A stretch of DNA of 5,288 bases, taken from positions 1 through 5,288 of the forward strand of contig JBDSDZ010000142.1 in the NCBI GenBank assembly GCA_039920345.1. Direction: 5' to 3'. The position numbers and the translations under genes are program-made. The notes below the pieces were generated by a model. The model searched no databases. It worked only from the letters and a program-made list of their open reading frames with translations, and was not told the DNA's origin. Each line of letters starts with the position of its first letter. Position 1 is the first letter of the stretch. Shown in pieces: positions 1 through 5,288 of this stretch. This DNA is from Croceibacterium_A sp039920345 (GTDB lineage: Bacteria > Pseudomonadota > Alphaproteobacteria > Sphingomonadales > Sphingomonadaceae).

Positions 1-331
1 TCCAGCTGGCCAGCGCGCCGCCGCCTTCGCGGTCGAACGCGTCGAACGTCAGGTCGACCACTTCGCGCGGGTTGCCGATCCCGGCGCGGGTGGCGAGCAC
101 CGCCTCGGCAATCGAATCGCACACGATGGCTGCGATATGGCCCGCGAGCGCCTTCTGGAGGCCCGCCGCGCTGCCGAAATGGTGGAGCAGGTTAGCATGC
201 GTCCGGCCGACCCGGCCCGCCACGGCCTTCAGCGTAACCGCCTGCGGCCCGGCCTCGATCAGCAACGCACGCGCCGCCTCGACCGCGACGCGGCGGCTTT
301 CTTCAGGCGGCAGGCGCTTTCTTATTGACAT
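1..331 (-). CDS. TetR/AcrR-family transcriptional repressor, N-terminal part (cut by window edge)
   Basis: The reverse strand reads from an ATG at 331 through 110 uninterrupted codons to the window edge, so the C-terminal ligand-binding part is missing. The protein begins MSIRKRLPPEESRR and then shows the usual TetR helix-turn-helix order. A first helix (about residues 12-26, RRVAVEAARALLIEAG) is followed by TLKAVAGRVG (33-42) and a recognition segment RTHANLLHHFGS (43-54), the counterpart of the family's 'LYxHFxxK'. Proteins of this family dimerise and bind short palindromes, usually next to their own gene, and release DNA on binding a small ligand; the ligand cannot be told from this half. 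The gene is divergent from the hydrolase at 360, only 28 bases away, which suggests it represses that gene and itself. No clear Shine-Dalgarno sequence precedes the ATG. The family call is firm; the regulon is inference. Confidence 0.88.
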   Translation of the reverse strand, partial: MSIRKRLPPEESRRVAVEAARALLIEAGPQAVTLKAVAGRVGRTHANLLHHFGSAAGLQKALAGHIAAIVCDSIAEAVLATRAGIGNPREVVDLTFDAFDREGGGALASW

Positions 332-357
332 TGATGTAAGCTAATTCCAGATAGATA
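321..357. promoter_or_regulatory. Divergent control region of TetR gene and hydrolase: TTGACA box and inverted repeat
   Basis: A perfect -35 hexamer TTGACA lies at 325-330, pointing towards the hydrolase. At a 17-19 base distance the -10 region is poor (CAGATA at 348-353 or GATAGA at 350-355). Such a promoter would start transcription at or next to the hydrolase ATG at 360. Overlapping the -35 is the inverted repeat ACAT-TG-ATGT (328-337), which also covers the repressor's start codon (329-331). A looser CTTA...TAAG pair brackets the same bases (321-340). Small palindromes in such spacers are typical TetR-family operators. The sequence elements are seen directly; that they form the promoter and operator is inference. 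Confidence 0.45.
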
Positions 358-359
358 GC

Positions 360-1208
360 ATGAATGCCATGCCAGACTTCGACCTAGAACCCGCCCCCGG
401 CAGCGGCAAGTCGCACGCGATCACCGTGCGCAACTTGCGCTTTGGCCGCGACACGCCGCAGCCGCGCTGGTGGCTCGAAAACGATCCAGTTGGCACCGCC
501 TGGTTCAACGCCCTGTCCGCCACCTTCCCGCGCGGCGAGACGCTGTTTGTCGATGCCGTGAAAGCCCACCGCGAAGGCACGCCAGCGTGGCTGGCGGACG
601 ATATTCGCGCGTTCGTGAAGCAGGAAGTGAACCACACCCGCGAACACATCGCCTTCAACCGCGCGGCCGAAACGGCGGGTTACGACCTGAGCCGGATCAA
701 TGCGCGGGTCGAGGACCTGATCGGCCAGGTCTATGCGCGCCCGCCGATTGCGTGGCTGGCAGTGACGATGGCGCTGGAACACTTCACCGCCATGTTCGCC
801 CACGAATTCCTCGCCCACCCGGCGCATTTTATCGGAGCGGAGACAGAGCAGGCCGCATTGTGGCGCTGGCACGCAGTGGAGGAGATCGAGCACAAGGGCG
901 TCGCGTACGATACCTGGCTGCACGCGACGAGCAGTTGGAGCCGGTGGAAGCGCTGGAAGGTCAAGAGCGCGCTGATGCTGGCCATCACCCGCAATTTCAT
1001 CCGCAATCGCTCGCACGATGCGCTCGACCTGCTGGCACAGGACGGCATCACCGGCTGGCGCGCGAAAGGCAGGCTGGCCTGGTACCTGGTCGGCACACCC
1101 GGCATCCTGCGCCGCGTCTTCCCGGCCTGGTGCGCCTATTTCCTGCCCGGTTTCCATCCCTGGAACCACGACGACAGCGCGCTCATCGCCGGTTACGTCG
1201 CCGCCTAA
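360..1208 (+). CDS. Predicted metal-dependent hydrolase (PF10118 / COG3687-like)
   Basis: A 282-residue protein, about the usual length for the PF10118 'predicted metal-dependent hydrolase' family, whose substrate is not established. It has the pattern of a helical, ferritin-like metal site: EVNHTREH at 89-96, LEHF with E140/H141, HE at 148-149, and WHAVEEIEHKG at 170-180 (H171, E174, E175, E177, H178). These Glu/His pairs are the likely metal ligands. Aromatic-rich segments follow (WSRWKRWK at 193-200; a moderately hydrophobic stretch around 240-265), with no signal peptide, so a cytoplasmic or membrane-associated enzyme is likely. The ATG at 360 is the first possible start, because a stop codon lies in frame at 342-344. 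A second ATG at 369 is an alternative, and neither has a recognisable ribosome binding site. It is divergent from a TetR gene that probably controls it. Its TAA overlaps the stop codon of the convergent c-di-GMP gene. Family confident; activity unknown. Confidence 0.85.
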   Translation: MNAMPDFDLEPAPGSGKSHAITVRNLRFGRDTPQPRWWLENDPVGTAWFNALSATFPRGETLFVDAVKAHREGTPAWLADDIRAFVKQEVNHTREHIAFNRAAETAGYDLSRINARVEDLIGQVYARPPIAWLAVTMALEHFTAMFAHEFLAHPAHFIGAETEQAALWRWHAVEEIEHKGVAYDTWLHATSSWSRWKRWKVKSALMLAITRNFIRNRSHDALDLLAQDGITGWRAKGRLAWYLVGTPGILRRVFPAWCAYFLPGFHPWNHDDSALIAGYVAA

Positions 1209-3397
1209 GCCGCCCGCATGGCCCCCGGCAGGGTGGCCAGCAGTTGATCGAGCTCGTTTTCGGGCACGCTGCCGGAGAACAGGAAGCCCTGCATCTCGGT
1301 GCAGCCGCCCGCCGCGAGGAATTCGCGCTGGCGGCGCGTTTCGACGCCTTCGGCCGTGACCTTCAGGCCCATCGCCTGGCCCAGCGCCAGCACCGCCGTC
1401 ACGATGGTGGAGGAATCATCCGCCGTGCCGAGCGAGCGCACGAAGCTCTGGTCGATCTTGATCTTGTCGACGCTGAACTTCCGCAAGTGGCTGAGCGACG
1501 AATAACCGGTGCCAAAATCATCCAGCGCGATGACAAACCCGGCTTCGCGCAGCCGGACCAGCGCGTTTTGCACCGAAGTCTCGTCGGCCAGCAGCACGTG
1601 TTCGGTAATTTCCAGCTGGATCTGGTCCGGATGCACTCCGGCGTGTTCCACAATCTGCATGACGCGCTGGTCGAAGCCGGGAAGCTTGAACTGGATCGGC
1701 GACAGGTTGATGGCGATGAGCAGGTTCGGCCGGCTTGCGGCAACGCGGCAGGCCTCGCGCAGGACCCATTCCCCCAGCGGAGCCATCAGCCCCGATTCCT
1801 CGGCAACCGAAAGGAACACCTGAGGCGCAATCGCCCCGCGCCGCGCCTCGTTCCAGCGGATCAGGGCTTCGAGTCCGATGATCGTCGCGCCATCCCCGCC
1901 CACGATGGGTTGGAAATGCATCGCCAGCCCCCGGCCGGTGCTGAGTGCCTGCCGCAGATCTTGCTCGATGCTACTGCGCAGCCGCACTGAATCGTCCATT
2001 TCGCTATGGAACACGCGGAAGGTATTCCGCCCCTCTGCTTTCGCACGGTAAAGCGCGATGTCGGCCTGCCGCGTCAGTTCGGTCGAATCGTTGCTACTGG
2101 CAGGAGCCATCGCCACGCCGATGCTGACCCCGACATGGGCTTGGCTGCCAGGCCCCGCGAACGGCTGCTGCACGGCCAGCAGCAAGCGGCGGCAGAGCTG
2201 TTCGACGTCGGCCTGGGTGGATTCCTCGATGATGATCGCGAATTCGTCACCGCCGAGCCGGGCGACTGTATCGCCTTCGCGCAGGAGCGACGAAAAGCGA
2301 TTGCCGAAATCGCGGATCAGCGCGTCGCCGACCTGGTGGCCGTACGTGTCGTTGACGTTCTTGAACCGGTCGAGGTCGAGCAGCAGCACTGCCAGGCCCG
2401 AGCTATCGCGGGTCCGGCGCAACGCAAAGCCGAGCCGATCGTCGAACAAGGCGCGGTTCGGCAGACCGGTTAGCGGGTCATGAAAAGCGAGGTGCTGGGC
2501 CTGGGCCCGGCTGGCTTCGAGATCGTTCCGGCTGCGCCAGTTGCGCAGCAGCAGCGATGCGGCAAGGCCGCCGATGAGCAGCAGCGCCAGGAACAGCGCC
2601 GGAATCAGCCGCTGCTTGACCTGGCTCCCGGGCTCGAACGGTCGCCACGAAATGTAGCCGATCGGGGTGCCCGCGGCATCGCGCAGGGGCAGCCTGGCCG
2701 CGCCTTGCGGCGTCCAGCTAAAGTGCGGTTTGCCCACGCTGTAGCGATCGGCCAGCGCCTGCAGGAACGACGCGTCGAGATAGCGGATGCTGACGTGGAT
2801 GTATTCGGTCCCGGGCGGCTGCGGATAGGCGCCGGTTTCGGTCACGATCGGCTTCAGGCTGATCACCGCAGGCCGGCCATTCAGAACACTGATCTGCGAT
2901 TGGCCAGGTGTATGACCGTCCGCGCGGCCGGTATCTGCCGCCGCTTCGCGCATGGAAGCGCGCAGTGTCGCCGCCAGCGGCAGCACTCGCTGTGCGATCC
3001 AGGAAAACGTCGCCGCGTCCGCGCGCTTGCCCGCCTGCATGGCGTAAACCGGCCCGTCCGACGGATCGAGCAGGTAGGTTTCGTCATGGTGGTAGAACGT
3101 GTTGAACCAGACCCCGAGATTATTATCGAGCCAAGCCATATCGAGCGGGCGGGCATGGACCCGGACAACCGCATCGTCCCAATCGGTGGAAGCTTCCTGG
3201 TCGTTGCTGATCGCCGCGACCGCTTCGCGGACGGCATTGGTCATCACCTGAGTCTGGCGATCAATCGCCAACGTGTCGGAGCGGCTGGTCGCCAATTGCA
3301 GAACCACCCCCACAAAAAGCGCAAGGAAGCCCACCACCAGCGCCGTTGGAACGACGACAGCGCGCAACACTCCTGTCCGCCCACTCGATTTCGCCAA
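1205..3397 (-). CDS. Membrane-bound CHASE4-GGDEF-EAL protein (diguanylate cyclase / c-di-GMP phosphodiesterase)
   Basis: 730 residues. A membrane helix (about 11-33) and a second (about 264-284) bracket a periplasmic CHASE4-type sensor (about 40-255), recognised by STDWDD (70-75), the W-x-N-N-x-G stretch near 89-95, LLDPSDGPVYA (109-119) and GYISWRPFEPG (247-257). The GGDEF domain (about 303-465) has an intact GGDEF signature at 382-386 and a product-inhibition RxxD motif at 373-376, exactly five residues before it. The EAL domain (about 475-725) keeps EAL at 510-512, N564, E596, D626/D627, K647, E683 and Q703, matching the spacing of catalytic residues in active EAL phosphodiesterases. Both making and hydrolysing c-di-GMP are therefore possible; which dominates cannot be read from sequence. 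The start is TTG at 3397 with GGGGG eight bases upstream; GTG at codon 10, preceded by GGACAGGA, is an alternative. It lies 124 bases after the GNAT gene and ends by overlapping the hydrolase stop. Confidence 0.95.
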   Translation of the reverse strand: MAKSSGRTGVLRAVVVPTALVVGFLALFVGVVLQLATSRSDTLAIDRQTQVMTNAVREAVAAISNDQEASTDWDDAVVRVHARPLDMAWLDNNLGVWFNTFYHHDETYLLDPSDGPVYAMQAGKRADAATFSWIAQRVLPLAATLRASMREAAADTGRADGHTPGQSQISVLNGRPAVISLKPIVTETGAYPQPPGTEYIHVSIRYLDASFLQALADRYSVGKPHFSWTPQGAARLPLRDAAGTPIGYISWRPFEPGSQVKQRLIPALFLALLLIGGLAASLLLRNWRSRNDLEASRAQAQHLAFHDPLTGLPNRALFDDRLGFALRRTRDSSGLAVLLLDLDRFKNVNDTYGHQVGDALIRDFGNRFSSLLREGDTVARLGGDEFAIIIEESTQADVEQLCRRLLLAVQQPFAGPGSQAHVGVSIGVAMAPASSNDSTELTRQADIALYRAKAEGRNTFRVFHSEMDDSVRLRSSIEQDLRQALSTGRGLAMHFQPIVGGDGATIIGLEALIRWNEARRGAIAPQVFLSVAEESGLMAPLGEWVLREACRVAASRPNLLIAINLSPIQFKLPGFDQRVMQIVEHAGVHPDQIQLEITEHVLLADETSVQNALVRLREAGFVIALDDFGTGYSSLSHLRKFSVDKIKIDQSFVRSLGTADDSSTIVTAVLALGQAMGLKVTAEGVETRRQREFLAAGGCTEMQGFLFSGSVPENELDQLLATLPGAMRAA

Positions 3398-3521
3398 TGG
3401 CCAAACCCCCGATCGCGCGCTTGGTAACGAAAAAGGGTTAAGGCAGTTTTGTCGTTCACCGCGGAAGATTGTCTACGCCGAGTGACCGCCAGCCCAGGCG
3501 AACCGGCGGCCCGGCACTGCT
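3398..3521. other. Intergenic gap between acetyltransferase and c-di-GMP gene
   Basis: The 124 bases separate two genes on the same strand. I see no tRNA, no convincing rho-independent terminator and no clear promoter. A GC-rich 5-bp stem can form on the minus strand (CCGCC/GGCGG, roughly 3510-3487) but has no U-tract. An AT-richer patch near 3428-3440 is the likeliest place for a promoter of the c-di-GMP gene. Co-transcription with the acetyltransferase is possible but not shown. Confidence 0.4.
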
Positions 3522-4082
3522 TCAGGCGGCACAGCAGAGCCTTGGCTCGCATCCGGCGCGGGTTGAGGCCAGGTCGAGCGCATATTCCGGCGCTTCGAGC
3601 ACTGCACTGCGCCCCTGACTGTACATTGTCAGGGCGCGCCCGGTTGGCTGAAAGCCAGCCTTGCGCAGCACCCTTCCCGAGGCCAGGTTATCTGCCGCGT
3701 GGCGGCTAACCAGCTTGCGGTGCCCCAGCAAGCGGGCCAGCGACAGCACCCCGCGCAACGCCTCGGTCGCGTAGCCCTGGCCCCAGAATGCGGGATCTAT
3801 CCAATAGCCCACCGCGATATCGCCCGGTGCATCGTCGGCGTCATCGTGCAGCCCGCACACGCCAATGATCCGCCCGTTGCCAGCAGGCAGCGTGATCAGC
3901 AGGTTGGGCAACAGCGGCTTGCTACCCTGCTCGATCCACGCGCGGGCGTGCTCCTCGTGGTAGGGCCAGGGCACGCGCGAGAGCATGCGCACGACGGCTT
4001 CCTGCCCGATTGCGCGGGTCAGTTCGGGACTATCCTCCAGCCATGCGGGCCTCAGGAACAACCGGTCGGTACGCAGGAACAT
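3522..4082 (-). CDS. GNAT-family N-acetyltransferase, RimJ/RimL type
   Basis: 186 residues beginning MFLRTDRLFLRPAWLEDSPEL, the classic opening of the RimJ/RimL-like (PF13302) branch, which moves an acetyl group from acetyl-CoA to an amine. The acetyl-CoA pyrophosphate-binding loop is seen at 92-108, with GYWIDPAFWGQGYATEA fitting the R/Q-x-x-G-x-G/A motif. The later NLASGRVLRKAGF (132-144) is the usual Asn...Ser...VLxKxGF segment. The C-terminal end (about 172-186, with three cysteines) looks unconserved. The ATG at 4082 is well supported by AAGGAG seven bases upstream. The gene follows rplU-rpmA on the same strand beyond a terminator; in alphaproteobacteria an acetyltransferase gene is often found near rpmA. 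The substrate is unknown. RimI-like modification of a ribosomal protein is tempting from the neighbourhood but is only inference. Confidence 0.9.
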   Translation of the reverse strand: MFLRTDRLFLRPAWLEDSPELTRAIGQEAVVRMLSRVPWPYHEEHARAWIEQGSKPLLPNLLITLPAGNGRIIGVCGLHDDADDAPGDIAVGYWIDPAFWGQGYATEALRGVLSLARLLGHRKLVSRHAADNLASGRVLRKAGFQPTGRALTMYSQGRSAVLEAPEYALDLASTRAGCEPRLCCAA

Positions 4083-4089
4083 TGCTCGT

Positions 4090-4095
4090 CTCCTT
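4090..4095 (-). promoter_or_regulatory. Ribosome binding site of the GNAT gene
   Basis: AAGGAG on the minus strand, seven bases before the ATG at 4082. It is the best Shine-Dalgarno match in the window and fixes the acetyltransferase start. Confidence 0.8.
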
Positions 4096-4158
4096 CGCTA
4101 CCGCCCCACAACAGAGCCCTTGGCCCCGTCATGTGACAGCCTGTTTGCGAGGGAGATT

Positions 4159-4189
4159 AAAAAAGGGAGACGGGGTGGCCCCATCTCCC
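4159..4189 (-). terminator. Rho-independent terminator of the rplU-rpmA operon
   Basis: Read on the minus strand, GGGAGA-T-GGGG, a three-base loop CCA, and CCCC-G-TCTCCC form a ten-pair stem (4189-4165) with one internal mismatch, followed directly by six T (4164-4159). It lies 76 bases after the rpmA stop and before the GNAT gene, so it ends the ribosomal-protein transcript and leaves the acetyltransferase needing its own promoter or read-through. A second copy of the 3' arm follows the T-tract (see findings). Confidence 0.9.
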
Positions 4190-4224
4190 TCGTCGCCGGG
4201 CTTGTCGCGCCGGCAATTTCGATT

Positions 4225-4263
4225 GGGGGTCATCCGTTGGATAACCCCTTTATCGAGTTATCC
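4225..4263. other. Two overlapping, mutually exclusive hairpins 3' of rpmA
   Basis: Stem A pairs 4226-4235 with 4239-4248 (GGGGTcATCC against GGATaACCCC, one C/A mismatch, loop GTT). Stem B pairs GGATAAC at 4239-4245 with GTTATCC at 4257-4263 (7 bp perfect, 11-base loop). The same GGATAAC arm serves both, so only one can form at a time. Neither is followed by a T-tract on the minus strand, so they are not simple terminators; a role in 3'-end stability or folding of the rpmA message is a guess. Confidence 0.5.
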
Positions 4264-4265
4264 GA

Positions 4266-4535
4266 TTATTCGGCGGCCACGGCCATCGTGTCGACCGATA
4301 CGTATTTGCGGCCTTGCTTGCCGCTGTGGAATCGCACGCGGCCCGCGCCCAGCGCGAACAAGGTGTGATCCTTGCCAAGGCCGACATTCACGCCCGGGTA
4401 AACGCGGGTGCCGCGCTGGCGAATAATGATGTTGCCGCCGACCACTTCCTGGCCGCCGAACTTCTTCACGCCGAGGCGCCGACCAGCGGAATCGCGACCG
4501 TTGCGCGAGCTACCGCCTGCTTTTTTATGTGCCAT
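4266..4535 (-). CDS. rpmA: 50S ribosomal protein L27
   Basis: 89 residues starting MAHKKAGGSSRNGRDS, the hallmark N-terminus of L27. This tail reaches the peptidyl-transferase centre of the 50S subunit and helps position the tRNA end. Further signatures are RLGVKKFGGQ (20-29), GNIIIRQRGTRVYPG (34-48) and GKDHTLFAL (54-62). There is no Firmicutes-type cleaved leader before the MAHKKA start. Length is normal for the family. GGAG lies nine bases before the ATG at 4535. It is the second gene of the rplU-rpmA operon, 16 bases after rplU, and is followed by hairpins and then the operon terminator. Confidence 0.98.
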   Translation of the reverse strand: MAHKKAGGSSRNGRDSAGRRLGVKKFGGQEVVGGNIIIRQRGTRVYPGVNVGLGKDHTLFALGAGRVRFHSGKQGRKYVSVDTMAVAAE

Positions 4536-4551
4536 CTCGAACTACTCCGGC

Positions 4552-5175
4552 TTACTTCTTGGCGGCGGGCTTGGCAGCCGCCGATTTGGTTGGCGCCTTT
4601 TTGACTGCAGGCTTCTTGGCCGCAGCGGGTTTGGCTTTGGCAGGAGCAGCGGCCTTCTTGGCCGGCGCGGCTGCCTTCTTGGCGGTGGCGGGAGCAGCAG
4701 CCTTCTTGGCCGGATCCGCCTTCTTTGCAGTGGTCGCGGCCTTTTTGACCGGTTCCGCCGCCTTGGCCTTGGTTTCCTTGACGGTGTCGACGCCCTTGGC
4801 AGGCTCCTGACGCTCGGCCTCGTGATCGGCCTTGGGAGCGGCTTCCTGCTTCGGGGCAGCCTTCTTTTCCGCCTTGGTGTCACCCACCTGGACGATGCGC
4901 AGCAGCGTCAGCTGCTGACGGTGGCCGGCCTTGCGGCGATAGTTGTGCCGACGGCGCTTCTTGAACACCACGACCTTTTCGCTCTTCGCCTGGGCGATGA
5001 TCTCGGCCGAGACGATCACCTTGGCAGCGTCGGCCATCTTGTCGCCTTCACCGGCCAGCAGGACATCGCCCAGCCTGATCGTATCGCCGGCTTCACCAGC
5101 CAGCTTTTCGACGGCGATCTTGTCTCCGGCGGCGACGCGATACTGCTTGCCGCCTGTGCGCACGACTGCGAACAT
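4552..5175 (-). CDS. rplU: 50S ribosomal protein L21 with long Lys/Ala/Pro-rich C-terminal extension
   Basis: 207 residues from the ATG at 5175. An in-frame TTG three codons upstream is less likely, because L21 proteins begin M-[FY]-AV as here (MFAVVRTGGKQYRV). The core (about 1-102) carries the family signature KVVVFKKRRRHNYRRKAGHRQ (about 67-87), and L21 binds 23S rRNA in the large subunit. E. coli L21 is 103 residues, so residues 103-207 are an added tail. The tail starts acidic/mixed (KAEKKAAPKQEAAPKADHEAE) and becomes repeats of KKAAAPA-type units rich in Lys, Ala and Pro, resembling histone-H1-like tails and predicted disordered. Compared with E. coli, the segment before the basic motif is a few residues shorter. 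The Shine-Dalgarno is weak (GAAG near -8). It is first in an operon with rpmA. Confidence 0.97.
   Translation of the reverse strand: MFAVVRTGGKQYRVAAGDKIAVEKLAGEAGDTIRLGDVLLAGEGDKMADAAKVIVSAEIIAQAKSEKVVVFKKRRRHNYRRKAGHRQQLTLLRIVQVGDTKAEKKAAPKQEAAPKADHEAERQEPAKGVDTVKETKAKAAEPVKKAATTAKKADPAKKAAAPATAKKAAAPAKKAAAPAKAKPAAAKKPAVKKAPTKSAAAKPAAKK
4555..4745. repeat. Low-complexity imperfect repeats encoding the L21 tail
   Basis: The plus-strand 11-mer GCCTTCTTGGC occurs at 4652, 4673 and 4700, with close variants at 4610 (GGCTTCTTGGC) and 4718 (GCCTTCTTTGC). The distances between perfect copies are 21 and 27 bases, multiples of three, so each copy keeps the reading frame and encodes an AKKA core. 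Such an array can gain or lose units by replication slippage without a frameshift. Confidence 0.75.
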
Positions 5176-5193
5176 GGTCTTCAATTCCGTTTC

Positions 5194-5221
5194 ATAATTT
5201 GCTGCCGTTCCCCCGGATCAA
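5194..5221 (-). promoter_or_regulatory. Candidate promoter of rplU-rpmA
   Basis: On the minus strand TTGATC (5221-5216) and AATTAT (5199-5194) are 16 bases apart, each matching four of six consensus bases. It lies just downstream of a terminator and upstream of rplU, where a promoter is needed. The implied start of transcription, near 5187, would leave only about 12 bases of leader. Supported by position more than by match quality. Confidence 0.4.
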
Positions 5222-5234
5222 CCGCACGAACGAC

Positions 5235-5257
5235 AAAAAAGGCGCCCAGCGGGCACC
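5235..5257 (-). terminator. Rho-independent terminator upstream of rplU
   Basis: On the minus strand GGTGCCC, loop GCT, GGGCGCC (5257-5241) form a seven-pair stem with one T-G wobble, followed by six T (5240-5235). It would end the transcript of a gene lying to the right of the window. A minus-strand TAA at 5276-5274 preceded by four open codons may be the end of that gene, but 15 bases are too few to call it. Confidence 0.82.
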
Positions 5258-5288
5258 GGAAAGTGCGCCGCCGTTAGTTGATGCTCCC

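Noticed and set aside
1220..1238. GC-rich hairpin (GGCC...GGCC) just after the hydrolase stop as a shared terminator
   Set aside because: Only four outer pairs plus two inner ones, no following T-tract on either strand, and it lies in the coding end of the c-di-GMP gene.
470..1990. Long plus-strand open frame (506 codons) spanning the hydrolase 3' half and the antisense of the c-di-GMP gene
   Set aside because: It overlaps two well-supported genes in other frames, is Arg/Ala/Pro-rich and has no recognisable domain; high-GC coding DNA often leaves such frames open.
2480..3427. Plus-strand open frame of 315 codons antisense to the CHASE4 region
   Set aside because: Mirror of the real minus-strand gene; composition is shadow-like (Arg, Gln, Ala) and no motif is seen.
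4652..4727. Repeated GCCTTCTTGGC units as a possible CRISPR or regulatory iteron array
   Set aside because: Spacing is short and irregular, always a multiple of three, and inside rplU; the repeats are explained by the protein tail.
5176..5184. Alternative TTG start giving L21 three extra residues
   Set aside because: L21 family proteins start at the MFAVV/MYAV methionine; the ATG at 5175 fits exactly.
4408..5277. Plus-strand 289-codon frame rich in Gly, Leu and Arg opposite rplU
   Set aside because: It is the complement of the L21 Lys/Ala repeats and crosses two certain ribosomal protein genes and a terminator.
5274..5288. End of a minus-strand coding region (four codons then TAA) at the right edge
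   Set aside because: Fifteen bases cannot be distinguished from chance, although the terminator at 5257-5235 makes an upstream gene likely.

Overview
The window reads as a stretch of chromosome from a high-GC alphaproteobacterium, most likely a sphingomonad. The clue is a ribosomal protein L21 whose conserved core is followed by a lysine/alanine/proline-rich tail about as long as the core, with L27 and a RimJ/RimL-type acetyltransferase downstream. The family-level placement is inference. No tRNA, rRNA, CRISPR array, insertion sequence or phage gene was found, and no new multi-gene system is evident. The interest lies mainly in control regions and protein architecture.

Layout. Positions 1-331 (minus) hold the first 110 codons of a TetR-family repressor that runs off the left edge. 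Only 28 bases away, a divergent gene (360-1208, plus) encodes a PF10118-type predicted metal-dependent hydrolase with a ferritin-like set of Glu/His residues. The spacer carries a perfect TTGACA box and a small inverted repeat overlapping the repressor start codon, so this looks like a self-regulated divergent pair. The hydrolase stop codon overlaps, tail to tail, the stop of a 730-residue membrane c-di-GMP enzyme (1205-3397, minus) with CHASE4, GGDEF and EAL domains, in which all recognised catalytic residues are present. Upstream of it on the same strand is a GNAT acetyltransferase (3522-4082, minus) with a strong ribosome binding site.

The right third is the ribosomal operon rplU-rpmA (5175 down to 4266, minus; 16-base gap). 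It ends in a strong rho-independent terminator at 4189-4159, with extra hairpins between the rpmA stop and that terminator. A second terminator at 5257-5235 insulates rplU from whatever lies to the right, so rplU probably has its own promoter in the 59-base leader (candidate at 5221-5194).

The genes do not form one pathway. rplU and rpmA supply two 50S proteins, and the acetyltransferase and c-di-GMP genes are co-directional but separated by a terminator or by a 124-base gap. The TetR/hydrolase pair is an independent unit. No gap exceeds 300 bases.
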